Virus record (IMG/VR): IMGVR_UViG_3300033154_000392
Coordinates: 1-22,734 of that record
Length of the DNA: 22,734 nt
Source: a virus
Strand: one strand, 5' to 3'
The position numbers and the translations under genes are program-made. Of the stretch, positions 1 through 6,512 are shown one piece after another (the stretch's first letter is position 1; every line of letters begins with the position of its first letter). Below the pieces are notes generated by a model. That model did not search any database. It saw only the letters and a program-made list of their open reading frames with translations, and was not told where the DNA came from.

Positions 1-1
1 G

Positions 2-430
2 ACCTGTGGCAATGTGACCAAAGCCTGCGAGGACGCCGATATGAGCCGAGTCGGTGCCTACCGACGCAAGAACGATGATGAAGATCTCGCGAAGATCTGG
101 GACGAGGCAAAGGAAATAGGCGGCCAAGGTCTTGAAGATGAAGCACGTCGCCGGGCATACGAAGGTGTGCTAGAACCAAAGTTCCAGGATAAAGGGGTCA
201 CGACCGAATACGTCCGGAAATATAGTGACACCTTGCTGATATTCCTGCTGAAAGGTATCTTCCCGGAGAAGTATAAAGACCGCCAAACCACTGAACTGAG
301 CGGCGGTGTCAAGGTTGATCACGGTATTGACCTGAATAACCTCGATCCGGATGACCTCAGAGATCTCGAGAGGATACTCACCAAAGCCGCGCCAACGGAC
401 CAGATCGCAGATGAATCAGGAAAGTCGTAG
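2..430 (+). CDS. Terminase small subunit-like protein, 5' truncated
   Basis: The frame is open from base 2, so the true start probably lies before the window; the first usable internal start is GTG at 14. The extreme N-terminus (T-C-G-N-V-T-K-A-C from base 2, then S-R-V-G-A-Y) reads like the helix-turn-helix of phage small terminases and related DNA-binding proteins, where a GNVTKAC-type helix is followed by a recognition helix. The middle segment YSDTLLIFLLKGIFPEKYKDR, here split as YSDTLLIFLLKG and PEKYKDR, is a typical signature of such phage small-terminase-like proteins. In the family the protein recognises phage DNA and feeds it to the large terminase. It is unusual that the large terminase is not adjacent but about 1 kb downstream, after another DNA-binding gene. 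The family assignment is by eye; a small HTH regulator is the alternative. Confidence 0.62.
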   Translation, partial: TCGNVTKACEDADMSRVGAYRRKNDDEDLAKIWDEAKEIGGQGLEDEARRRAYEGVLEPKFQDKGVTTEYVRKYSDTLLIFLLKGIFPEKYKDRQTTELSGGVKVDHGIDLNNLDPDDLRDLERILTKAAPTDQIADESGKS

Positions 431-436
431 ATGCAC

Positions 437-457
437 CCCGGTACGGTTTCAACCGGG
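437..457. repeat. Inverted repeat just after the small-terminase gene
   Basis: CCCGGT (437-442) and ACCGGG (452-457) are perfect 6-bp arms. A nested alternative palindrome, CGGTT-TC-AACCG, lies at 444-455. No T-run follows, so this is not a clear intrinsic terminator. A TATAAT box occurs at 465-470 without a convincing -35 element. It could be an operator or a weak terminator. Confidence 0.4.
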
Positions 458-483
458 TCTCGTATATAATGCGGATTCAGGTC

Positions 484-511
484 AGTAATCTAAATAAGAA
501 TTACTTGTTTA
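484..511. repeat. AT-rich inverted repeats in intergenic island
   Basis: AGTAAT (484-489) pairs with ATTACT (500-505). An overlapping imperfect hairpin pairs TAAATAAG (491-498) with CTTGTTTA (504-511), matching at 7 of 8 positions. Bases 481-540 contain about 23% G+C by hand count, against well over 60% in the surrounding genes. Such islands commonly hold operators, promoters or melting regions; which of these applies cannot be decided here. Confidence 0.4.
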
Positions 512-539
512 TATTACCTACCATATTCTACATAATATA
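510..539. repeat. Inverted repeat upstream of the HTH gene
   Basis: TATATTA (510-516) and TAATATA (533-539) are perfect 7-bp arms separated by 16 bp. They lie about 28 bp before the GTG start of the following DNA-binding protein. The spacing would suit an operator at which that protein regulates itself, but this is inference. The region also contains promoter-like AT-rich hexamers without good spacing. Confidence 0.4.
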
Positions 540-566
540 CGACGCGTTCTATCAGAGGAGGATCTC

Positions 567-1283
567 GTGTCGTCTCGTACCCGGTTCGGCTACTGGCTCA
601 CGAACGCTGGTGCCGACCATCTCGCCATGATTGTGGAGGATCTGGAGGCCGTCCCCAACGCGGTCACGGTGCCTAGGATCGCTCGCATCATGCGGACCAC
701 GCCGTCGGTAGTGAGAAGAATCCTAGGTGCCGCCGACGTCCGCCCGGTCTCCGGGAGGATCTACTACTCGCCGCTCGCCGTCTCGGCCGTCATCAGGGGC
801 GTGCTCAACGATCGAGGTGACGAGCGGGCCACGACCATCCCCTCCGGTGGCGATCACGTTCTAGCTGCTCACAAGCGCTCCCATCACAGGCCGACCTATA
901 TCGAGCGGATAACCAGGGATCGCGCTGAGAGGATCGCGTCCACTGCCTCCCATTCCGGTCAGTGGCTCTCGTGCCGCGAGGCTGCCGGTCTGCTCGGGGT
1001 GACGACCCAGACACTCTTCAATTGGCGGTGCGCCAGGGATCGTGCGGTTGAGGCAGGTGAATCAATAGACCAGTGGCCGACATACTTCAGATCACCTCCC
1101 AGGACTGAGCGCTCAGACGACGAGACCAGACGGGGCTGGCAATCTAACCAGGTCGAGCACGTCCCGTCGTCAGCCAGGGATGAACTGACCGGTGACCAGG
1201 CAGTCAGGTCCTCCGGCAGGCACCCTCCGATCGTGTACGATAGGAATCTGCTGGTGGTCTGGATAAGGAAAGCCGTCAAGTGA
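567..1283 (+). CDS. Putative DNA-binding protein with two helix-turn-helix regions
   Basis: The 238-aa product starts at GTG 567, five bases after a strong AGGAGG (556-561). I do not recognise a named family. Residues about 35-75 (VTVPRIARIMRTTPSVVRR, then a GRIYYSPLAV stretch) look like a winged helix-turn-helix. Residues about 132-155 (WLSCREAAGLLGVTTQTLF, then NW) look like a second, excisionase/MerR-like helix-turn-helix, and a C-terminal segment (PIVYDRNLLVVWI) would close its wing. The linker is rich in Arg, His and Ser. The gene sits between the small- and large-terminase genes, with an AT-rich palindromic region upstream and a five-copy iteron array immediately downstream. It may bind the array, either for packaging-site recognition or for control of terL. 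A second small terminase, a replication-initiator-like protein or a late regulator are alternatives. Confidence 0.55.
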   Translation: MSSRTRFGYWLTNAGADHLAMIVEDLEAVPNAVTVPRIARIMRTTPSVVRRILGAADVRPVSGRIYYSPLAVSAVIRGVLNDRGDERATTIPSGGDHVLAAHKRSHHRPTYIERITRDRAERIASTASHSGQWLSCREAAGLLGVTTQTLFNWRCARDRAVEAGESIDQWPTYFRSPPRTERSDDETRRGWQSNQVEHVPSSARDELTGDQAVRSSGRHPPIVYDRNLLVVWIRKAVK

Positions 1284-1285
1284 CC

Positions 1286-1446
1286 GGACGGGATTCCCTT
1301 CTCAAGCTGCCCGGTACCCGAACGGGATTCCCTCCCTGGGCCGCCTGGTCGATGGACGGGATTCCCTCCCAGGCTCAGACGGGATTCCCTTCTCGGGCTC
1401 CCAGGTACCTGGACGGGATTCCCTTCCCAGGCGGATCGGTGATCCC
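1286..1446. repeat. Five-copy iteron array upstream of terL
   Basis: The 11-mer ACGGGATTCCC occurs perfectly five times, starting at 1288, 1322, 1356, 1379 and 1413. The start-to-start distances are 34, 34, 23 and 34 bp. The core GGGATTCCC is a 9-bp near-palindrome centred on one T. Spacers are related rather than random: those after copies 1 and 4 share a TTCTC start, a GCT and a GGTACC centre, and the latter contains the perfect palindrome CCAGGTACCTGG (1401-1412). Distances that differ by 11 bp keep all copies near the same helical face, as expected for cooperative protein binding. The array fills the whole gap between the HTH gene and terL. It could be a packaging initiation (pac/cos) region, an operator or an origin; too short and too regular in position for CRISPR. 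Confidence 0.85.
1433..1445. promoter_or_regulatory. Hairpin abutting the terL start
   Basis: GGATC (1433-1437) and GATCC (1441-1445) pair around a GGT loop, ending one base before the GTG start of terL at 1447. No good Shine-Dalgarno is visible in the usual window. A hairpin here could limit initiation of the large terminase, or simply be the last element of the iteron region. Confidence 0.35.
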
Positions 1447-2901
1447 GTGAACCTTCCACCCCTGGCGGACGTGCAGGTGGCCATAATCCAGCAGGACGGT
1501 CTGGCCGCGTTCGTCAAGAGGGCGTGGCCCCTGGTCGAGCCGGTCGACCCACTGATCTGGAACTGGCACCACGACGCGATGTGCGAGCACACCGAGGCGG
1601 TCCTCCAGGGCGAGCTGAAGAACCTCCTGATCAACGTGCCCCCGGGGTTCACCAAGTCGATGATCGTCTCGGTCATGGCGTCGGCCTACGCCTGGACCAT
1701 CAAGCCCGGATACCGGATCATCGCTATCTCCCACAAGGACGCCCTCGCCAGGAGGGACAGCCGCAAGGTCAGGTCTCTGGTCTTGTCGCCGTGGTACCGG
1801 GAGCGCTGGCCGGACGTCGTGCTCGAGAAGCTGGACGAGGCCAGGCTCGAGAACGTGGCCACGGGGTTCAGGATCATCGGGTCCGTGCAGTCGGGGATCA
1901 CCGGCGAGCGCGGCAACCTGGCGCTGGTCGATGACCCGCTGACCCCGGAGAAGGCCGACTCCCCGGCCGAGCGGGACAGGGCCTCGAGGTTCTTCTGGGA
2001 GACGTTGCCCACCAGGTTCACCGACTACAAGAAGGCCGGGAAGATCGTCATCATGCAGCGGCTCCACGGTCAGGACACCTCGGGCGAGATTATCGAGCGG
2101 GCGGACGCCGAGTGGGAGAAGCTGATCCTGCCGAACGAGTACGAGCCGGCCCGGTGCTGCGTGACCGTGCTCGGGTTCGAGGACCCGCGGACCGAGGAGG
2201 ACGAGCTGCTCCACCCCGAGAGGCTTGGCCCTGAGGAGACCGCCGAGATGAAGTCGGAGGCTGGGGTCGGACTCAGGGTCTACCACGGCCAGTTCCAGCA
2301 GAGCCCGAGGGCCAGGGAGGGGAACATAATCAAGGAGGAGTGGCTGGCCCGCCGGTTCGGGGCTCGCGGGGCCGAGCCGCTGATGGTCGTCCAGTCCTGG
2401 GACTGCGGGTCGAAGGACCGCAAGAAGAACGACCCGTCGGCCTGCGGCACGTTCGCGGTATTCAAGGACCGCGTGGAGATGTGGGACTACAGCCTGAAGA
2501 GGCAGCAGTTCCCGGCCCTCGAGCGGCGGGCCAAGGACAAGCACGAGGAGTTCACGCCCAGCCACGTCCTGATCGAGGACAAGGACGCCGGTCAGCAGCT
2601 CATCCAGGTGCTCAAGGCCCGGACCAAGATCCCCGTCGTGGCCTGCAACCCCGGCGACGTCGAGAAGATGCTCAGGCTGGAGACCGAGTCAGGGTTCGTC
2701 GAGTCGGGTTCGTTCTGGCTTCCGGAGCGCGCGCCCTGGGTGGCCGCGTTCGTCGAGGAGCTCATCACGGTCCCGGCCGCACCGCACGATGAGTCAGCCG
2801 ACGTGCTTAGCCAGTTCCTCCGGTGGCTCAGGCTCAAGAAGAAGAAGCCGAAGGGCGGTGCTCCGGTCAGCGTCGGCAAGGAGGCCGGCAAGGTCTCGTA
2901 A
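1447..2901 (+). CDS. terL: Terminase large subunit (packaging ATPase/nuclease)
   Basis: The 484-aa protein is the DNA-packaging motor: an N-terminal ATPase pumps DNA into the prohead and a C-terminal nuclease cuts concatemers. The start FVKRAWPLVEP is typical of the family. The Walker A-like loop VPPGFTKS lies at residues 64-71, Walker B LALVDDP at 158-164, and a coupling motif QRLHGQD at 204-210. Nuclease acidic residues are visible in QSWDCGSK (D319), VLIEDKDAG (E377/D378) and HDESADVL (D448/D452), the RNase H-like pattern of gp17-type terminases. Length is normal. The GTG start at 1447 directly follows the iteron array and has only a weak, distant GGCGGA upstream, so start strength may be low or controlled. 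Function is secure; the exact start is less so. Confidence 0.95.
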   Translation: MNLPPLADVQVAIIQQDGLAAFVKRAWPLVEPVDPLIWNWHHDAMCEHTEAVLQGELKNLLINVPPGFTKSMIVSVMASAYAWTIKPGYRIIAISHKDALARRDSRKVRSLVLSPWYRERWPDVVLEKLDEARLENVATGFRIIGSVQSGITGERGNLALVDDPLTPEKADSPAERDRASRFFWETLPTRFTDYKKAGKIVIMQRLHGQDTSGEIIERADAEWEKLILPNEYEPARCCVTVLGFEDPRTEEDELLHPERLGPEETAEMKSEAGVGLRVYHGQFQQSPRAREGNIIKEEWLARRFGARGAEPLMVVQSWDCGSKDRKKNDPSACGTFAVFKDRVEMWDYSLKRQQFPALERRAKDKHEEFTPSHVLIEDKDAGQQLIQVLKARTKIPVVACNPGDVEKMLRLETESGFVESGSFWLPERAPWVAAFVEELITVPAAPHDESADVLSQFLRWLRLKKKKPKGGAPVSVGKEAGKVS

Positions 2902-2904
2902 CTG

Positions 2905-2933
2905 TTTACTCCGGCGGGCGATCGTGCTATGAT
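2905..2933 (+). promoter_or_regulatory. Sigma70-like promoter upstream of the portal gene
   Basis: TTTACT (2905-2910) is separated by exactly 17 bp from TATGAT (2928-2933), and a TG one base before the -10 box gives an extended -10. It lies in the short gap between the terL stop (2899-2901) and the portal start (2955), giving an expected leader of roughly 15 nt that contains the AGGAGG at 2945-2950. It would let the head genes be transcribed separately from terL. Prediction from sequence only. Confidence 0.5.
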
Positions 2934-2954
2934 GTCGGACGACCAGGAGGCGCT

Positions 2955-4325
2955 ATGTCTAAGTTCGGAGTAGAGCTCGGGACCACCGGGCTCAGGCAGT
3001 TCGGCGGCCGCATCTCGGAGGAGTTCCTCAGGAAGCTCGAGGGATCGCGGGCCGCGAAGGTGTTCAGGGAGATGTCGGAGAACGATTCGACGATCGGGTC
3101 CATCTTGTTCGCGGTCGAGATGCTGCTCAGGAACGTGAAGTGGAAGGTCGAGTCGTTCAGCGACGACCTGGATCACGTCGAGCAGGCCGAGATGGTCGAG
3201 AGCTGCCTCTACGACATGAGCAACTCCTGGGAGAACACGATCGCCGAGATACTCTCCTTCCTCACGTACGGCTGGTCCAGCACCGAGATCGTCTACAAGC
3301 GGAGACAGGGTGCCGATCAGAAGGACCCGTCGAAGCGGTCGCGGTACGACGACGGGCACATCGGCTGGAGGAAGCTCGCCATCCGTTCGCAGGACTCCCT
3401 TGACTACTGGGAGTTTGACGAGGAGGGCGGGATCGACGGCTGGTGGCAGCGCCAGGACTACGCCCCGGGGACCAAGCCGCGCGCTCTCACCGTCCTGCTT
3501 CCCATAGAGAAGATCCTCCTGTTCAGGACCACCAGCCACAAAGGGAACCCCGAAGGGCGCTCCGCGATCCGGCGCGCCTTCGTGTCCTGGTACTACAAGA
3601 AGAGGGTCCAGGAGGCGGAGGCGATCGGGATCGAGCGCGACCTGGCCGGGATGCCCATCTTCTACCTGCCCCCCGATATGTTCGACGACGAGGCCGACAC
3701 CGAGACGAAGGCGAACCTGGCCGCGTACCGGAACATCATTGAGAATGTGAAGAACGACGAGCAGGCCGGGCTGCTGCTTCCCTCGGACTACGATGACGCT
3801 GGGAATCAGCTGGTCAAGTTCGAGCTCGCCGGCACCGGATCCAGGCGACTCATCGATACGAACGTGGTCGTCAACCGGTATGACCGATCGATGGCGATGA
3901 CGATTCTGGCGGACTTCATCCTCCTGGGTCACGAGAAGGTTGGGTCGTTCGCCCTGGCGTCGAGCAAGACGGAGCTGTTCGCCACGGCCCTGGGTGCCTG
4001 GCTCACTGAGATCTCGTCCGTGTTCAACCGCCACGCGATCCCCAGGCTCTATACCCTAAACGGCTGGAATCCGGGAGAGACCTGCATGCTCGTTCCCGGC
4101 GATATTGAGAAGGTAGACATTGAGGCGTTCGCCGCGGCGTATGGCAACCTCGTCATGGCCGGGGGACTTACGCCTGGATCGGAGGACGACGAGCAGTACA
4201 TCCGGTCCGAGGTTATGAGCCTGCCCGAGCATGTACCGGGCTTCGACGATGAAGAAGACATTCCGCCGGATACCCCGCCGGAGCCCACCCAGGTCCAGGA
4301 GCCTGAAGAGGAGCCGGAGATTTGA
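2955..4325 (+). CDS. Portal protein (DUF935/Mu gp29-like)
   Basis: The 456-aa product forms the dodecameric head vertex through which DNA enters and leaves. I chose ATG 2955 because AGGAGG (2945-2950) sits 4 nt upstream; the frame is open further upstream, but that extension is low-complexity and overlaps terL and the promoter. The N-terminus (GTTGLRQFGG, EEFLRKLEG, KVFREMSEND) and the sequences FAVEMLLRNVKWKVE and LLFRTTSHKGNPEGRSAIR resemble the Mu-type portal family with its conserved NP-G-S-R segment. The C-terminus is an acidic, proline-rich tail (PPDTPPEPTQVQEPEEEPEI). Position right after terL and before a MuF-type protein agrees with the Mu-like order portal then gpF. Family assignment is by eye. 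Confidence 0.8.
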   Translation: MSKFGVELGTTGLRQFGGRISEEFLRKLEGSRAAKVFREMSENDSTIGSILFAVEMLLRNVKWKVESFSDDLDHVEQAEMVESCLYDMSNSWENTIAEILSFLTYGWSSTEIVYKRRQGADQKDPSKRSRYDDGHIGWRKLAIRSQDSLDYWEFDEEGGIDGWWQRQDYAPGTKPRALTVLLPIEKILLFRTTSHKGNPEGRSAIRRAFVSWYYKKRVQEAEAIGIERDLAGMPIFYLPPDMFDDEADTETKANLAAYRNIIENVKNDEQAGLLLPSDYDDAGNQLVKFELAGTGSRRLIDTNVVVNRYDRSMAMTILADFILLGHEKVGSFALASSKTELFATALGAWLTEISSVFNRHAIPRLYTLNGWNPGETCMLVPGDIEKVDIEAFAAAYGNLVMAGGLTPGSEDDEQYIRSEVMSLPEHVPGFDDEEDIPPDTPPEPTQVQEPEEEPEI

Positions 4326-4507
4326 GCAGTACGATCGCGGGAGCGCTGGAACTCATGACGATCTCCGGGGCCATGGCCTGTTGCTCCGGACGGTCAAGGG
4401 AGGATTGCCCGTACGAGGTGTTTTATTTCCCCACTGCATATGAGGCTTGGACTGAAGGCTGGGACCAGGCAGACATGATGCTCAGGACGGAGCCGGTCGG
4501 TGGCTAG
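4322..4507 (+). CDS. Rmf/CrpP-like small protein
   Basis: This 61-aa protein starts at TTG 4322, overlapping the portal stop, or at ATG 4355 (50 aa). The core SGRSREDCPY followed by AWTEGWDQA closely matches the E. coli ribosome modulation factor (as I recall it, GRSKEMCPY ... WLGGWREA), with the same spacing up to CPY and a 3-residue insertion afterwards. RMF dimerises stationary-phase 70S ribosomes; the wider Rmf/CrpP family includes small phage and plasmid proteins of uncertain role. A CC pair before the core is extra. The gene overlaps the next start by 8 nt, so the two are translationally coupled. It is not an expected structural part. It could act on host ribosomes, or it may be a diverged member that no longer binds them. 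Confidence 0.62.
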   Translation: MSSTIAGALELMTISGAMACCSGRSREDCPYEVFYFPTAYEAWTEGWDQADMMLRTEPVGG

Positions 4508-5957
4508 TCGATTCTCAAAGATAGGTAACCCGCCAAGGAACGCCCGTCTTGCTAACCAGGCGATCAAGGCAGCCAGTAAGAAGTTTGAGCCCTCTATAGC
4601 CAGGGCGTTCGCGAAGGCGATCGCGAGCGTCAAGGACGACCTCACCTTGCGACGTCTGACCGTTATGATCGAGCGCGGTGAATTGACACAGGCCCTGGAG
4701 CTCGTCGGTCAGACAATGACGTCGGCCCTGACAAGCGGTGTTCCGCACCCGGCGGCAAAGCGCGTAGTTCCGTCCGCATTCAACCTCTCATCGAAGACCG
4801 CGACCCTGGCCGCAGCTGAAGAACAGATGTACATTGCGTTGGAGGCTCTCTCGATTGGCCAGCCTGCCGCATATACGGAGGTCCAGCTATCGCTCCTCCA
4901 GGATATCATCAGCGACGCCAGGGCCGGAGGGAACTTCAAGTTCGTCGTTGATTCGCGAGGACGTATCGTGGGCGGTGCGTCCTGGAAGCCAGCTGGTCCA
5001 GGTCGCGTGGAACTACTCAACCTGTTTTCAACAAAGGGCCGCGTAGGATCCGGGCTCGTTGGCGAGGTGCTGCGTGAGAATCCCGGAGCGACGGTGGATC
5101 TATTGTCCGCCGGAAGGGCTCAAGGGTTCTATGAGCACCTTGGAGCTATTCCGACGGAGGGGGGCCGGTATGAGTTCAGGCCCGGGAAGATCCAGCACGA
5201 GATCACTGGGGCATTCAAGGCAGGCGCGGCGGCCGGCACGAAGCAACTCCCCCCTGATATCGCGCTGAGGGCGTCACTCGACCTGACGAATCCGGAGGCC
5301 CTCAGGTATCTGCGGACGCACATCCCGACCTTGATCCGTGAGGTAACGGACGAGACCATGAAGGCCATACAGTCGACGCTGGTTCGCGGGTTCAGCGAGG
5401 GAATCCCGCCGGTCAAGATGGCCCGGGAGATCCGGGGCGTCATCGGCCTCACGGAGAAGCAGGCGCAGGCGGTCGCGAACTTCCGCGAGCAGCTGGAGTC
5501 CGGCCGCATGGGCGTGGGACAGGCCCCCTGGGACCGCCGGCTCTCGGCGACCGAGCGCGCCCGAGCTGGACGCATCTTCAGGGCAGGCGGCAAGACTGGA
5601 CCCGACGTCGACGCGCTGGTGTCCAGGTATGAGCAGTCCCTGGTCAACAGGCGGGCCATGAACATCTCGGTGACCGAGACGAACACCGCGTTCGGCGAGG
5701 GGCAGGACGAGCTGTGGAGACAGGCCGAGGAACAGGGCCTGATCGACCCGACAAAGACTATGGAGCATTGGCTGTACACCAAGGACGAGCATACCAGGAA
5801 GGACCACAGACGGGTGCCGATTGATAACCCCGGCGGCGTGATGCTTGGTGGGTTCTTCAGGACGGTGGTCGGCCCTGTGAGGGGACCGCGTACGTCCGGG
5901 AATGCGTCGTTCGATATCAACTGCCGGTGCTCAAAGTACCTGGAGTTCTTAGAATGA
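4500..5957 (+). CDS. MuF-type minor head protein with inserted GNAT-like domain
   Basis: The 485-aa protein starts at GTG 4500 after GGACGGAG. Residues about 30-80 (IARAFAKAIASVKDD, ELTQALELV) and 235-485 are the split halves of a Mu gpF/SPP1 gp7-like head morphogenesis protein. The C-terminal part shows the standard TETNTAFGEGQ, the TKDEHTRKDHRRVP motif, and the closing NCRC cysteines (475-477). Between them, residues about 128-228 look like a GNAT acetyltransferase: FKFVVDSRGRIVGGAS (strands), ELLNLFSTKGRVGSGLVGEV with an R-V-G-S-G acetyl-CoA loop at 181-185, and the AQGFYEHLGAIP motif at 207-218. MuF proteins bind portal and can be carried in the virion; some are fused to toxins. The GNAT part has lower G+C than the rest (58% in 4801-4860 against 68% in 5581-5640, hand counts), suggesting acquisition. 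Confidence 0.82.
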   Translation: MASRFSKIGNPPRNARLANQAIKAASKKFEPSIARAFAKAIASVKDDLTLRRLTVMIERGELTQALELVGQTMTSALTSGVPHPAAKRVVPSAFNLSSKTATLAAAEEQMYIALEALSIGQPAAYTEVQLSLLQDIISDARAGGNFKFVVDSRGRIVGGASWKPAGPGRVELLNLFSTKGRVGSGLVGEVLRENPGATVDLLSAGRAQGFYEHLGAIPTEGGRYEFRPGKIQHEITGAFKAGAAAGTKQLPPDIALRASLDLTNPEALRYLRTHIPTLIREVTDETMKAIQSTLVRGFSEGIPPVKMAREIRGVIGLTEKQAQAVANFREQLESGRMGVGQAPWDRRLSATERARAGRIFRAGGKTGPDVDALVSRYEQSLVNRRAMNISVTETNTAFGEGQDELWRQAEEQGLIDPTKTMEHWLYTKDEHTRKDHRRVPIDNPGGVMLGGFFRTVVGPVRGPRTSGNASFDINCRCSKYLEFLE

Positions 5958-5966
5958 GGGATCAAT

Positions 5967-6512
5967 ATGCCTAAGCCAAGACCGGACGAGAACCGCAAGG
6001 AGTTTCTCGATCGCTGCATGGGGGACGCTGAGGCGGGCGACGATTTCCAAGATGCGGCGCAGAGGTTCGCGTTCTGCGTCTCGCAGTGGGAAGGGGCGAG
6101 CAAGTCGGCGGACCTCGGGTCCGGCGAGATCACGAAGATTGATGAGGCCAGGCGCATCGTCTACGGCTGGGCGTACCTGGCCAAGGACGACGATGGGGAG
6201 CAGGTGGTCGATCACTCCGGTGACTTTGTGCCGGATGCCCAGAACCTGGAGGACGTGGCGGTTGACTACGTGCTGAAGAGTCGCGAGGGCGACGTCATGC
6301 ACGACATGATCGCGAAGTCGGTGCTGGTCGAATCGTTCGTCCTGACGCCCGAGAAGGCAACGGAGATGGGACTCGAGACCGATGCGATTGGCTGGTGGGT
6401 AGGATTCAAGGTGCTCGATGACGCGATCTGGAAGCGCGTGATGGACGGCGAGCTCAGGATGTTCTCGATCCACGGCAAGGGGATCAGGACGAAGGTGGAG
6501 GATGAATCATGA
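5967..6512 (+). CDS. Prohead protease, XkdF-like
   Basis: The 181-aa product matches the XkdF-type putative phage serine protease family (S78-related), which trims scaffold and capsid proteins during head maturation. The N-terminal motif EFLDRCMGDAEAG ... AFCVSQWE is the one often found at the front of these proteins. The core starts at RIVYGWAYLA (63-72). Candidate catalytic residues are H112 in DVMHDM and S167 in MFSIHGKG, with E122 in VESF and the GWWVGFKV strand between them. A GAGGGATC ribosome site lies just before ATG 5967. The stop overlaps the next gene by ATGA. The VDRGDNPGA motif usual at the end of longer homologues is at the start of the next gene instead. Confidence 0.8.
   Translation: MPKPRPDENRKEFLDRCMGDAEAGDDFQDAAQRFAFCVSQWEGASKSADLGSGEITKIDEARRIVYGWAYLAKDDDGEQVVDHSGDFVPDAQNLEDVAVDYVLKSREGDVMHDMIAKSVLVESFVLTPEKATEMGLETDAIGWWVGFKVLDDAIWKRVMDGELRMFSIHGKGIRTKVEDES

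Noticed and set aside
465-470. TATAAT as a promoter -10 box
   Set aside because: No acceptable -35 hexamer at 15-19 bp upstream and no extended TG, so it was not called a promoter.
1286-1446. Possible CRISPR array
   Set aside because: Repeats are only 11 bp, spacers are related to one another and unequal in length, and no cas gene is nearby; iterons fit better.
2823-2954. Upstream extension of the portal frame
   Set aside because: It overlaps the terL end and the promoter, has no ribosome site, and translates to low-complexity sequence; ATG 2955 has AGGAGG at good spacing.
2592-4034. 480-codon - strand open frame over terL and portal genes
   Set aside because: Antisense shadow of strongly supported + strand genes; its translation is low-complexity and unlike any known protein.
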